This document shows positions 27,392-35,793 of a stretch of DNA of 64,000 nucleotides, in pieces. The translations under genes and the position numbers were made by a program. The notes under the pieces are model-generated. The model saw nothing but the letters and a program-made list of their open reading frames with translations, did no database searches and was not told where the DNA came from. Source of the DNA: an uncultured Alphaproteobacteria bacterium (lineage in GTDB: Bacteria > Pseudomonadota > Alphaproteobacteria > MPNO01 > UBA830). How positions within the stretch are numbered: the first letter of the stretch is position 1; each line of letters begins with the position of its first letter. The stretch is from positions 1 to 64,000 of the forward strand of contig CAJWSW010000005.1 of NCBI GenBank assembly GCA_913046035.1, given 5' to 3'.

Positions 27392-28735
27392 ATGATATCC
27401 GATACACCCAAGAAACGTTCATATTTCGCCGCTAGTTCCAACTTTGCTGATGGTTCAGATAGCCCGCGGGATTTCCTCGATCGTTGTATCTCAGAGATCG
27501 AGGCGCGCGAAACTGATGTAAAGGCTTTCGAATATCTAAATCTCGATGCGGCACGTTCTGAGGCAGATGCGGCTACCGAGCGTTGGAGAAACGGCAATCA
27601 GCTCTCACCCATTGACGGTATGCCGGTTGGAGTGAAAGACGTTATGGAAACGGCTGATATGCCGACTGGGCAAGGCTCTGCGCTGTTTCAGGGCATAGAG
27701 ACGGGGCGCGACTGTGCTGCCGTCGTCGCTATGCGCGAGGCGGGAGCCATAATGGTTGGAAAAACGGTAACTACAGAATTCGCGGCTACACAACCTGGCA
27801 AAACACATAATCCCTGGGACTTAGAACGAACGCCGGGCGGATCGAGCAGTGGTTCAGCCGCTGCCGTCGGTTGTGGCATGTTGGCAGGGGCTACTGGCTC
27901 ACAAGTTATCGGGTCGATCATTCGGCCGTCAGGTTACTGTGGTGCATTTGGATACAAACCCAGCGTTGGCGGAATAAATCGTGGCGGCAGTTTTGACGGG
28001 TTCAGTCAGAGCTGCACAGGCATAATTGCTGCTAGCCTTGCTGAGTGCTGGTCGATGACCCGAGAGATCACGTCGCGCACTGGTGGAGACGCGGGATACG
28101 TCGGGGTCACCGGACCGATGGAGATCCCGACGGCAAAAAAACCAGAAGTGGTTGCGATGTTGTATACGGCCGGCTGGGCAAATGCCACTGATGACGCTAA
28201 GGCTGAATGGCAGCGCTCCCGGGACACACTTGTTGCGGCAGGTGTAGAGGTAGTCGATCGAGAAAGCGACGGTAAGGTAAAAGCGGTTGAAGAGGCGATC
28301 GCTGGTGCAATGGATCTGTCGATGAATATTAATGCGTGGGAGGGTCGGTTTCCGTTAGACACATATAATCGAAACATGGACGCCTCGAAGCTGAGTGACA
28401 GCGCCCATAATCGGCTGCAACAGGCCTTAGGTATGACCCAAGAGAAATTTGCTGAGCTCTTGGCAGAGCGCGATAGGGTCCGCGGCATCTATGCTGGGTT
28501 GGACGGACATATTGACGTCTGCATTACCTTGTCCGCGCCAGGCGCCGCACCAAAGGGGCTAGATTGGACGGGCGACCCGCTCTTCACAGTCCCGACATCG
28601 CTTGTTGGAATGCCAACAGTTACGCTACCGGTTCTTAGTGACGGGGGCTTGCCGTTGGGGCTTCAAGTTATCGGTCATACTAATCAAGATGCTCAACTTT
28701 TCGCTTATGCTGGCGGTATTCTCAATCTTTTCTGA
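27392..28735 (+). CDS. Amidase signature family protein
   Basis: This is an amidase-signature (AS) hydrolase of 447 residues acting on a linear or cyclic amide. The catalytic Lys is K82 in PVGVKDVMETADMP. The glycine/serine-rich signature is RTPGGSSSGSAAAVG at about 147-160. The second serine lies in GSQVIGSIIRPSGYCGAFGYKP (S175). Most AS enzymes read TDTGGSIR at that place; GSQVIGSIIR is a variant and could change oxyanion geometry. A strong AAGGAG precedes the ATG. It is the second gene after the HpcH aldolase. The substrate is unknown. Confidence 0.92.
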   Translation: MISDTPKKRSYFAASSNFADGSDSPRDFLDRCISEIEARETDVKAFEYLNLDAARSEADAATERWRNGNQLSPIDGMPVGVKDVMETADMPTGQGSALFQGIETGRDCAAVVAMREAGAIMVGKTVTTEFAATQPGKTHNPWDLERTPGGSSSGSAAAVGCGMLAGATGSQVIGSIIRPSGYCGAFGYKPSVGGINRGGSFDGFSQSCTGIIAASLAECWSMTREITSRTGGDAGYVGVTGPMEIPTAKKPEVVAMLYTAGWANATDDAKAEWQRSRDTLVAAGVEVVDRESDGKVKAVEEAIAGAMDLSMNINAWEGRFPLDTYNRNMDASKLSDSAHNRLQQALGMTQEKFAELLAERDRVRGIYAGLDGHIDVCITLSAPGAAPKGLDWTGDPLFTVPTSLVGMPTVTLPVLSDGGLPLGLQVIGHTNQDAQLFAYAGGILNLF

Positions 28736-28873
28736 TATTGTTTAGAGGCAGAAAGCACAATGTCCTTAGGTTGAATCAAGGGAGATTCCTCTAATGCAGT
28801 CTTATAAAGCTGCGGGAAAATGTTTGAGCATCTCTAGAAGTCAAAATCAGCGCTCTCTAATACATCGGGGGGA

Positions 28874-29494
28874 CTAAACCACCGGTTTCATGATGTGTGC
28901 TTGGTAGCCGGGTCTTTGGGAGAGACTTTCAACCCATCTTCTGAGGTTTGGGTAGTCCTCCCGCTCGATCGGCATATTAAACCAACGCCAGGCGGCGATG
29001 CCGAGCGGTATGTCGCCTATGCTGAATTTGTCACCGGCCATGAAGGTATTTTTCTTGAGTGTATCATCCATGATGGCCATCTTCGCCGACAACGCGGCGC
29101 GACCCAGTTCGATGATTTCCATGTTTCGATTTTCTGGTGCAGTCCTGATCATACCGCGAAAAACAGGTATCATCGCAGGGCTGACCGTTGTCACTTGCCA
29201 GTCCATCCAACGTTCGGCGACTGCTCGGACCTGCAGGTCCTCGGGATACAGACCACCAGGATCGTGTTTTGCGGCTAAATAACGAACACAAGCATTAGAT
29301 TCCCAATTTACAAAACCGCTGTCGATGATCACTGGCACAAGGCCGTTAGGGTTTAGTGCTCCAAACTCAGGTGTATCGTTGCCACCGAATTCTCCGCCGA
29401 CATCTTCTCGTTCAAACTCAAGTCCAAGTTCTGCGCAAGCCCAGAGGACCTTCATGACGTTTGAAGAGGTATCGCGTCCCAAAACTTTAAGCAT
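28874..29494 (-). CDS. Glutathione S-transferase family protein
   Basis: This is a 206-residue GST with the thioredoxin-like N-terminal domain (MLKVLGRDTSSNVMKVLWACAELGLEFERED) and the glutathione-binding block NPNGLVPVIIDSGFVNWESNACVRYLAAKH. The motif TSSNV puts serine where catalytic Ser/Cys normally lies. The helical C-terminal domain carries FSIGDIPLGIAAWRWF. Typical roles are conjugation, dehalogenation or ether cleavage in aromatic catabolism. It is convergent with the amidase gene, and the 138-base gap between them shows no gene. It contrasts with the UGA-containing GST-like gene at 35794. Confidence 0.92.
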   Translation of the reverse strand: MLKVLGRDTSSNVMKVLWACAELGLEFEREDVGGEFGGNDTPEFGALNPNGLVPVIIDSGFVNWESNACVRYLAAKHDPGGLYPEDLQVRAVAERWMDWQVTTVSPAMIPVFRGMIRTAPENRNMEIIELGRAALSAKMAIMDDTLKKNTFMAGDKFSIGDIPLGIAAWRWFNMPIEREDYPNLRRWVESLSQRPGYQAHIMKPVV

Positions 29495-29595
29495 TTTGAT
29501 AATCGTCTTTAAAACAACCTGATGGATTATTCCGTATCAGCTGTCGCCTGTCGACGGTGGATCCCGGAGATAGTATATTTTATTTGAATTTGAGT

Positions 29596-30396
29596 ATGGC
29601 GATGAAATCCGAATTTGAAATTTTAAAAATCGCGAACACGCGGGTCGAGGCAGAATACCTTGGAAATGGCCCGCCGCTCATATTTTTGCATGGTGAAGAC
29701 GGGTTCGAGATCAATTCGTCGCTGGTATCCCGATTGGCTCATAAATTTCACATTATCGCGCCGCGATTGCCGGGTTTCGGCAAGACACAGCTACAGGATA
29801 ACATTCGTAATATTGATGACGTGTCCTATATCTGGCTCGATCTCTTGGATCGTCTTGATGTAAAGGACGCTGTCGTTTTGGGTTTTTCTGTCGGTGGTTG
29901 GTTGGCTCTGGAAATGGCGACTAAGAACACGTCGCGAATGGCTTGCATGGTGCTGACGGGATCTGTGGGCGTTAAGTTTGGTGGGGCCTACGATCGGGAT
30001 ATTGAGGATATTTATTTCCACGAGGCAAAAACCGTTCGTTCCATGCGATTTGTTGATGCGGAAAAAGATCCTCATTACGACCTAACTGGGCTGAGCAAAG
30101 GCGAGGCACTAGCATTAGCTCGGTCGAGGGAAGCCATCGCAAAAATCTGCTGGAAGCCGTATTTTCACAATCCGTCATTACGACAACGACTAAACCGCGT
30201 TAATATCCCGGCTCAGGTTATTTGGGGTGGGAAAGATCGGATGACGTTGCCGAAATACGGTCGGGCGCTCGCGAAAGCGTTACCGGATGCAAATTTTGCA
30301 GCTATTCCGGGATCGGCCCATTTTCCTCATATCGAGCAACCCGACCTTTTTTGGGGCGTGTTAAACGATTTTCTAGATCGCTTTAATGAAAGGTGA
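29596..30396 (+). CDS. Alpha/beta hydrolase
   Basis: This is an alpha/beta-hydrolase-fold enzyme of about 266 residues. The start is taken as the ATG at 29596 (MAMKSEFEILK); a GTG 13 codons earlier is in frame but has no ribosome-binding site. The oxyanion region is PPLIFLHGEDGFEINSS. The nucleophile elbow is VVLGFSVGGWLALEMA (GxSxG). The acid is probably the Asp in WGGKDRMTLP, and the His is in PGSAHFPHIEQPDLF. It could be a C-C bond hydrolase of meta-cleavage type, or an esterase. It lies 118 bases upstream of the luciferase-like monooxygenase gene on the same strand. Confidence 0.9.
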   Translation: MAMKSEFEILKIANTRVEAEYLGNGPPLIFLHGEDGFEINSSLVSRLAHKFHIIAPRLPGFGKTQLQDNIRNIDDVSYIWLDLLDRLDVKDAVVLGFSVGGWLALEMATKNTSRMACMVLTGSVGVKFGGAYDRDIEDIYFHEAKTVRSMRFVDAEKDPHYDLTGLSKGEALALARSREAIAKICWKPYFHNPSLRQRLNRVNIPAQVIWGGKDRMTLPKYGRALAKALPDANFAAIPGSAHFPHIEQPDLFWGVLNDFLDRFNER

Positions 30397-30514
30397 TAGA
30401 GTGATAGGCTCACCAAAACTCTCATTCTTTGAAGAAATTTTACGTTGTGGCGCCTCGGGCAAAGCGCGCTTCTGCAGAGCAGGATAAACAGATTATTTAT
30501 TTGGGAGCACTCTA

Positions 30515-31714
30515 ATGGAGTTCTATCATTTCACCGAATTCGCCTGGCCCCACCTCCCTCCTGAGGACGAATTCACGTCTGCACGTTTAAACCTACCAAG
30601 CAGCGTTTACGACCCTGAGAAGGGTGCTGATCTTTTAAATATGTGTCTCGATCAGCACGTTCTCGCGGATGAACTTGGCCTTAATTGTATGGTTAACGAA
30701 CATCATCAAACCGCGACTTGCTTGAATTCGTCGGGTGTTGTGCCCTTGTCGATACTTGCGCGCCAAACCAAGAATGCACGTATTTTGATCCTCGGTAATC
30801 CGGTTGCCAACCTTGCTGATCCGATCCGGTGTGCAGAAGAAATGGCGATGATTGATAATATTTCTTATGGGCGGCTCGATTGCGGATTTGTTCGCGGCGT
30901 GCCCTATGAGTTGTTCGCCTCGAACCAAAACCCAACTGAAACTAGCGAACGGTTGTGGGAGTCAATTGGGCTGATTCAAAAGGCCTGGACTACTCACGAC
31001 GGCCCGTTCAACTATGAGGGAAAGTGGTTGCACAAACGTCAAGTGAATGTGTGGCCGCGTCCTTACCAGCAACCGCATCCGCCAATTTGGACGACTGGTG
31101 GCAGCGATATTGCCCATGCTTGTAGGACGGTTTCAAATGGCTTTACGTTTGCGATGTTCCTGACGCCTGTCGACAAATTAGCGGCAATGTTCAAGGGTGT
31201 ACGCAAATGGTGCAGGGATCAGGGTCTGGAACGGCCGACCGATGATAAGTTTGCCTTTATGCCGTTGGTCGCTGTGGGTGAGACAGAAAAAGAAGCACGC
31301 GAAGTGATCGAGCGGGTATTCTGGTACGTCGTAAACAACAAGGCCGAGGCGCAGCACCGTGCACCACCGGGTTACGTTGAGACAAGCCTTTTTGCCGACT
31401 TCTTGTCCGGTAGATTTACAGGAGGTCGCACCGACGCGATACGCACTAAAGGTATGGAGTATTTCCGAGAGAATCATGTGGCAATTTACGGAACACCGGA
31501 AAACGTCGTGAACCAGATAAAATCCTTACACAAAAAGTCTGGTGGGTTCGGTCATCTGGTAGCAATGTTGCACGCTGGCGATATGGACTTTGAAATGACA
31601 GCGAAGAGTATGACCCTTTTCGGTCAAAAAGTGGCGCCTCACCTTAAAGATCTGGGGTCGGTAAGCACAAGTTTTGGTCCTTTACGCAAAAGAGGCGCAA
31701 AGAAAGCTGCCTAA
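30515..31714 (+). CDS. LLM class flavin-dependent monooxygenase
   Basis: This is a bacterial-luciferase-like FMN monooxygenase of 399 residues that uses reduced flavin from a separate reductase. Family blocks are NEHHQTATCLNSSGVVPLSILARQT, LGNPVANLADPIRCAEEMAMIDNISYGRLDCGFVRG, and WPRPYQQPHPPIWTTGGS. Such enzymes oxidise or cleave alkanes, sulphonates, aldehydes or amides. GGGAG lies 8 bases before the ATG. It likely forms a unit with the alpha/beta hydrolase at 29596. The gene ends 48 bases before the stop of a convergent permease gene; an 8-base inverted repeat at 31735-31764 lies in that gap. Confidence 0.92.
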   Translation: MEFYHFTEFAWPHLPPEDEFTSARLNLPSSVYDPEKGADLLNMCLDQHVLADELGLNCMVNEHHQTATCLNSSGVVPLSILARQTKNARILILGNPVANLADPIRCAEEMAMIDNISYGRLDCGFVRGVPYELFASNQNPTETSERLWESIGLIQKAWTTHDGPFNYEGKWLHKRQVNVWPRPYQQPHPPIWTTGGSDIAHACRTVSNGFTFAMFLTPVDKLAAMFKGVRKWCRDQGLERPTDDKFAFMPLVAVGETEKEAREVIERVFWYVVNNKAEAQHRAPPGYVETSLFADFLSGRFTGGRTDAIRTKGMEYFRENHVAIYGTPENVVNQIKSLHKKSGGFGHLVAMLHAGDMDFEMTAKSMTLFGQKVAPHLKDLGSVSTSFGPLRKRGAKKAA

Positions 31715-31761
31715 AACCTACCAGCCTGCGGCAATAGCCAAAGGCTTTGCTTTGCATTTGG

Positions 31762-33072
31762 CTAGGCTAACGCTCTATTCAGACCCCAAAGTAAGCCCGC
31801 AGTTATTGTAGACGTTAAAAAGACGTAAGCGATGTTTGCCCGTGTAATGAGTTCAAGTGGCGGTATTTTGAACATCGTGGCTCCTGTAACGACCGTAAGG
31901 CTTGCAATCGAAATTCCGCTACACAAGCCCCAGCCCACCAAAATAGATTGCATAAGGACCAAGTCAGTTACGCCGGAAGGGACGCTGGTAAATATCACCA
32001 GAAGAAATGTGCCGCTTACGATGGAATGTATACCGAACAATCCAGCGAAGTTCATCGTCATGATTATGATTAGTATTACTGCCCATGGAGGCAGCGCGAG
32101 AGAATTGAGCCAGTTTAGTAATCCCATTTGAGGCAAAGCCGCTTCAAAAACCGCCCCGAGTGTTGTCGAGCAGACGAGGATAAGCGTCTCAGGTCCGATG
32201 CGACCGATTCCATTGCCTGTTTGTATTGCTGCCTTTTTGATGTCGGCCGTTCGGACTGATAATACTGCTAACACGCAGGGGATCGGCAGCGCCAAGACAA
32301 GGGCCTCCAGCGTAGTTAATTCTAACGTGACCGTAGCGCCTACGACGATGAGGGCAGCGATAAAAACGGGCAACGCTACCGGCGCCAACGAGGCTAGGGA
32401 GCGGCTTAGTGCAATAACCCCGGGTTTACGATCAAACAGCGCGAATGAAATTAGGATTGCTATAACAGTCAATAACAATCCGAGTCCCATAATTTGCCAA
32501 AGTGGTACCAGCGGAAGGTACTGACTTGCGACGGCCATGCCGACTATAAAAGGTGACCAAAAAGGGACCGTCATCATGCCTCTGATAGCGGTGGTAAACA
32601 CTTCACGTCTTTCGGTAAGTGGCGCATTTCTGCCCAGGATTGGGGCGAGGACAGCAAATACGCCGACCTGCAGAATTGCGCCGATTAAATGAGTGCCAAT
32701 GACGATACCGCTGTCGCGTTCATTTTTAGGCAGTTCACTGAATAGCTGACGCGCGTTGGCGATTTCAGGGCGTTGGTCTGCGGCTGCGCGAAGCAGTACG
32801 ATAGTTGCTAAGAAAGCGGGGAAGATTGATGCATTCGCGACTCCATTAGCAATGGCGCGCCATTGGCCATAACTCTGCGCAACACCAAGCATTGCGACCA
32901 TTAACAAGCCGCAGAGTATTAGTGTATGTTTCGGCATGCGTGGTAGGCCGACAATGAGAAAGCCTATGATGAGCGTAATCATCGTCTCAGTCAGGTAGGG
33001 AGCGGTCACCAGAATTCTCGCTACGGCTAGAACCCAAAGCATCGCGATTAAGAGGCTGAGTAGCTTATTCAT
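31762..33072 (-). CDS. Polytopic membrane permease of uncertain family
   Basis: This is a 436-residue very hydrophobic protein with roughly ten or more membrane segments (for example TLILCGLLMVAMLGVAQ, PVALPVFIAALIVVGATV, AVILIIIMTMNFAGLFGI). The layout, with two repeats of amphipathic loops, resembles ion-transporter-superfamily permeases such as DcuC or anion symporters, but I do not recognise a specific family. Its ATG overlaps the stop of the TauD-like gene at 33072 (TAATG), so the two are translationally coupled. That suggests the permease imports the dioxygenase substrate (inference). The substrate is unknown. Confidence 0.75.
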   Translation of the reverse strand: MNKLLSLLIAMLWVLAVARILVTAPYLTETMITLIIGFLIVGLPRMPKHTLILCGLLMVAMLGVAQSYGQWRAIANGVANASIFPAFLATIVLLRAAADQRPEIANARQLFSELPKNERDSGIVIGTHLIGAILQVGVFAVLAPILGRNAPLTERREVFTTAIRGMMTVPFWSPFIVGMAVASQYLPLVPLWQIMGLGLLLTVIAILISFALFDRKPGVIALSRSLASLAPVALPVFIAALIVVGATVTLELTTLEALVLALPIPCVLAVLSVRTADIKKAAIQTGNGIGRIGPETLILVCSTTLGAVFEAALPQMGLLNWLNSLALPPWAVILIIIMTMNFAGLFGIHSIVSGTFLLVIFTSVPSGVTDLVLMQSILVGWGLCSGISIASLTVVTGATMFKIPPLELITRANIAYVFLTSTITAGLLWGLNRALA

Positions 33073-33938
33073 TAGGCGGGCGAGGTATCGCCTTCTATCG
33101 TTGTGGTGCGCCGTAGTTCGCGGCGTTGGGTGTAGTCGAAGCGCCGACCGCGATGGAGCGTGGAGCGGTTATCCCACATCACAAGATCCCCTACTTGCCA
33201 TTCGTGGCGATAAACAAATTTAGCTTGAGTGCAGTGCTCGATTAACTCATGGATAAGTATCCGCGCTTCGGGCACGCTCATCCCTTCGATTTTATGGATA
33301 TGGATTGGCGCGAAAAGCACCTTGCGACCAGATCCTGGATGAGTGCGTATCAAAGGCCAATGCGCGGACGTGATATTGCTAAGCTGTTCGTCAGAATAGC
33401 GGTTACCCAGCAGCATCCGCGAATAAAGCGGGTGATGTTCGCCTATAAGATCGGCAATGATTTCCTTTAGTTCTGGCGGCAGTTCATCGTAGGCAGCACG
33501 CAGATCAGCGAACTCAGTCTCGCCGCCCTTAGCGGGGACTTCACATGCACACAGAAGCGAATATTTCGCAACCGTTGGCAAAAAAGAGGAATCTGTGTGC
33601 CATAACTGATTAGCCATCGATGACGTGACCGACTGGTGGTCTCTCATCATGATCTTATTGTCTGCGTTTATATTAGCAATATCGACAAAGCCCCTGTGTT
33701 TGAAACGGTTCGGCTTCTTAGTTATCGGCAGTAGCCCCATATCGAGTGGGCCAAACCATTTTGTGAGAGCCATGTGCTGATCTTCGTCGATTGGCTGATC
33801 TCGCCACACAAGGACCGCGTACCGATCCATCGCTTTTTCAATTGAAGCCGCGATATTTGAGTCAATGGGCTGACGCAGGTCGATCCCTGATGCTTTAGCG
33901 GAAAAAAACTCAGATATTGGCGAAAACTTTAGTGGCAT
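33072..33938 (-). CDS. TauD/TfdA family Fe(II)/2-oxoglutarate dioxygenase
   Basis: This is a second TauD-like dioxygenase (288 residues from the ATG at 33938, MPLKFSPISEFF). The frame extends to 33980, but AAGGG sits 7 bases before the shorter start. The iron HxD pair is in SMANQLWHTDSSFLP. The distal His lies in WDNRSTLHRGRRFDYTQRRELRRTT, with the 2-oxoglutarate Arg. The stop codon is shared with the ATG of the downstream permease gene (TAATG). Pairing of the oxygenase with a dedicated transporter suggests a scavenged substrate such as a sulphonate or ether-linked acid. Confidence 0.93.
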   Translation of the reverse strand: MPLKFSPISEFFSAKASGIDLRQPIDSNIAASIEKAMDRYAVLVWRDQPIDEDQHMALTKWFGPLDMGLLPITKKPNRFKHRGFVDIANINADNKIMMRDHQSVTSSMANQLWHTDSSFLPTVAKYSLLCACEVPAKGGETEFADLRAAYDELPPELKEIIADLIGEHHPLYSRMLLGNRYSDEQLSNITSAHWPLIRTHPGSGRKVLFAPIHIHKIEGMSVPEARILIHELIEHCTQAKFVYRHEWQVGDLVMWDNRSTLHRGRRFDYTQRRELRRTTTIEGDTSPA

Positions 33939-33989
33939 CCTGTTTCCCTTAGCGCAATGTAGGTTTATCTTAAACCCCACAGGGTCAAT

Positions 33990-35441
33990 ATGAACAGCGG
34001 AGGTATGGACGTGCCAAATAAAGATTTGCGGGACTGGATTAAAGAGCTCGAGTCAAATGGCCAGTTACAGCATGTAAGCGGTGCTGACCATCACGAGGAG
34101 ATAGGCGCAATCGTCGACATCCATATGCACAAAATGACAAATCCAGCTGTTATGTTCGACGAGATCCCAGGCTTTCCAAAAGAAAACCGCGTGCTCGCTA
34201 ATATCCTGACGTCCGTGCCTCGCATCAATCTTGCACTCGGTAAGCCTGTTGACACATCCGAGATTGAATTAGTGAATTATTGGCGCGAATACATGAAAGA
34301 CCAGCCGACACATGCTCCTGTGGAGGTTAATGGAGGCCCCCTGATCGAGAATGTGTTTGAGGGCGACGATATAAATATCAAGACGATACCAGCGCCAAAA
34401 TGGCACGAACTCGACGGTGGCTATTTTATCGGGACTGCGTGCATGGTGTTGCTGCGAGATCCGGATACAGGTTGGATCAATTATGGAGCCTACCGCGTGC
34501 AATCGCACGATGCCAAGACCGCGTCCGTGATGGTATCAAAGGGTAAGCACGGAGACATCCTTATGCGAAAATATTTCGACCGCGGTGAGCCTTGCCCTAT
34601 AGCCGTGGTCGCTGGTATGCACCCTGCGCTTTTCATGGTTGCAGGCCTTGAAATGCCATATGGCAAAAATGAATACGATTGCGCTGGGGGTATTATCGGT
34701 GAGGGCGTCGAAGTGATAAACATGCCCAAGACGGGCCTGCCAGTGCCGGCGAACGCCGAAATAGCCTTTGAGGGATTTATCCACCCCGATGACCTGATTG
34801 ATGAGGGCCCATTTGGGGAATGGCCTGGCTACTATGCGGGCGACATGCACCCGGAGCCTGCCATTCGCATCGAAACCTTTATGCACCGGGATAACCCAAT
34901 ATTGCTGGGAGCAATTCCGGCAGTCCCGCCGAATGACGATACATTTTATCGTGGCACTTACCGTTGCGGCGCCGTTTGGAACCAACTCGAGGCCGCTGGT
35001 ATCCCCGAGGTTAAAGGGGTTTGGGCTCATGAGGCCGGCGGCAGTCGTATGTGGCTGACTGTGTCGATTGCAACCAAGTATGGTGGACATTCGAAACAGG
35101 CTGGATTGGTTGCTTCTCAGTGCCACGCCGGCGCTTACGCTAACCGATGGGTTATTGTAGTTGACGAGGATATCGACCCATCAAATATGAATGACGTAAT
35201 TTGGGCTATGTGCACGCGTTGCGATCCAAAGGATGGACTCGATGTTATAAACGGTTGCTGGAGCACGCACCTTGATCCTATGAGCTACAGCCACGAAGAT
35301 CGACGCAATTCTCGTGTCGTGGTTGATGCTTGTATCCCTTTTAAGGACAAAGAGACCTTCCCTGCAGTTGCACGGGCGTCGAAGGAACTTGATGAACGGG
35401 TCCGGGCAAAATTCGGCAATGTCCTCCCGGAGGGATCTTAG
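33990..35441 (+). CDS. UbiD family decarboxylase
   Basis: This is a 483-residue UbiD-family prenylated-FMN decarboxylase that reversibly (de)carboxylates aromatic or unsaturated acids. The N-terminus DLRDWIKELESNGQLQHVSGAD is typical. The middle carries INYGAYRVQSHDAKTASVMVSKGKHGDI (flavin/metal region), then LEMPYGKNEYDCAGGIIGEGVEVI and DEGPFGEWPGYY, the UbiD hallmark with catalytic acidic residues. The start is the ATG at 33990; a GTG seven codons later follows GGAGGT at good spacing and is an alternative. It is divergent from the TauD/permease pair. No UbiX-type flavin prenyltransferase is in the window. Confidence 0.93.
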   Translation: MNSGGMDVPNKDLRDWIKELESNGQLQHVSGADHHEEIGAIVDIHMHKMTNPAVMFDEIPGFPKENRVLANILTSVPRINLALGKPVDTSEIELVNYWREYMKDQPTHAPVEVNGGPLIENVFEGDDINIKTIPAPKWHELDGGYFIGTACMVLLRDPDTGWINYGAYRVQSHDAKTASVMVSKGKHGDILMRKYFDRGEPCPIAVVAGMHPALFMVAGLEMPYGKNEYDCAGGIIGEGVEVINMPKTGLPVPANAEIAFEGFIHPDDLIDEGPFGEWPGYYAGDMHPEPAIRIETFMHRDNPILLGAIPAVPPNDDTFYRGTYRCGAVWNQLEAAGIPEVKGVWAHEAGGSRMWLTVSIATKYGGHSKQAGLVASQCHAGAYANRWVIVVDEDIDPSNMNDVIWAMCTRCDPKDGLDVINGCWSTHLDPMSYSHEDRRNSRVVVDACIPFKDKETFPAVARASKELDERVRAKFGNVLPEGS

Positions 35442-35793
35442 GGTAAGCCACCGTTTTAATTGTCAATGTCCTACAATGCGTCGCAATTCTGCCGACGACC
35501 TCAACCCGAGCTAACGGCTTTAACACAATAGGAACTAGTGATTACCTAATGTTGAAAACCTGGCATGGAGGGTGCTTTTTGCGTCTGCTATACCGATTTG
35601 GGTGACCTAATATTCAAGCCGGGATAGGCCGTTTCCCTGCGTATAGAGTATATCTTTAGTAAGATTTACTTCTCACATCCAATGTGAAGGGTAGCGTAAT
35701 AAGAAGCGCGCTGCATTTTGAACGGATAAATCGTTCGGGGTGGAAACTATTCGTAACTGCTTACCCCTGTTTCCAGAAAACCATCCTCACGCC
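35442..35793. other. Intergenic region of 352 bases, no gene seen
   Basis: This lies between convergent genes. It contains the small inverted repeat TCACAT-N3-ATGTGA at 35673-35687 and a 5-bp hairpin at about 35718-35734. No coding frame with a ribosome-binding site or family similarity was seen. Confidence 0.4.

Noticed and set aside
34536-35126. 196-codon minus-strand frame inside ubiD
   Set aside because: It is antisense to a well-supported UbiD gene and contains no domain motif.
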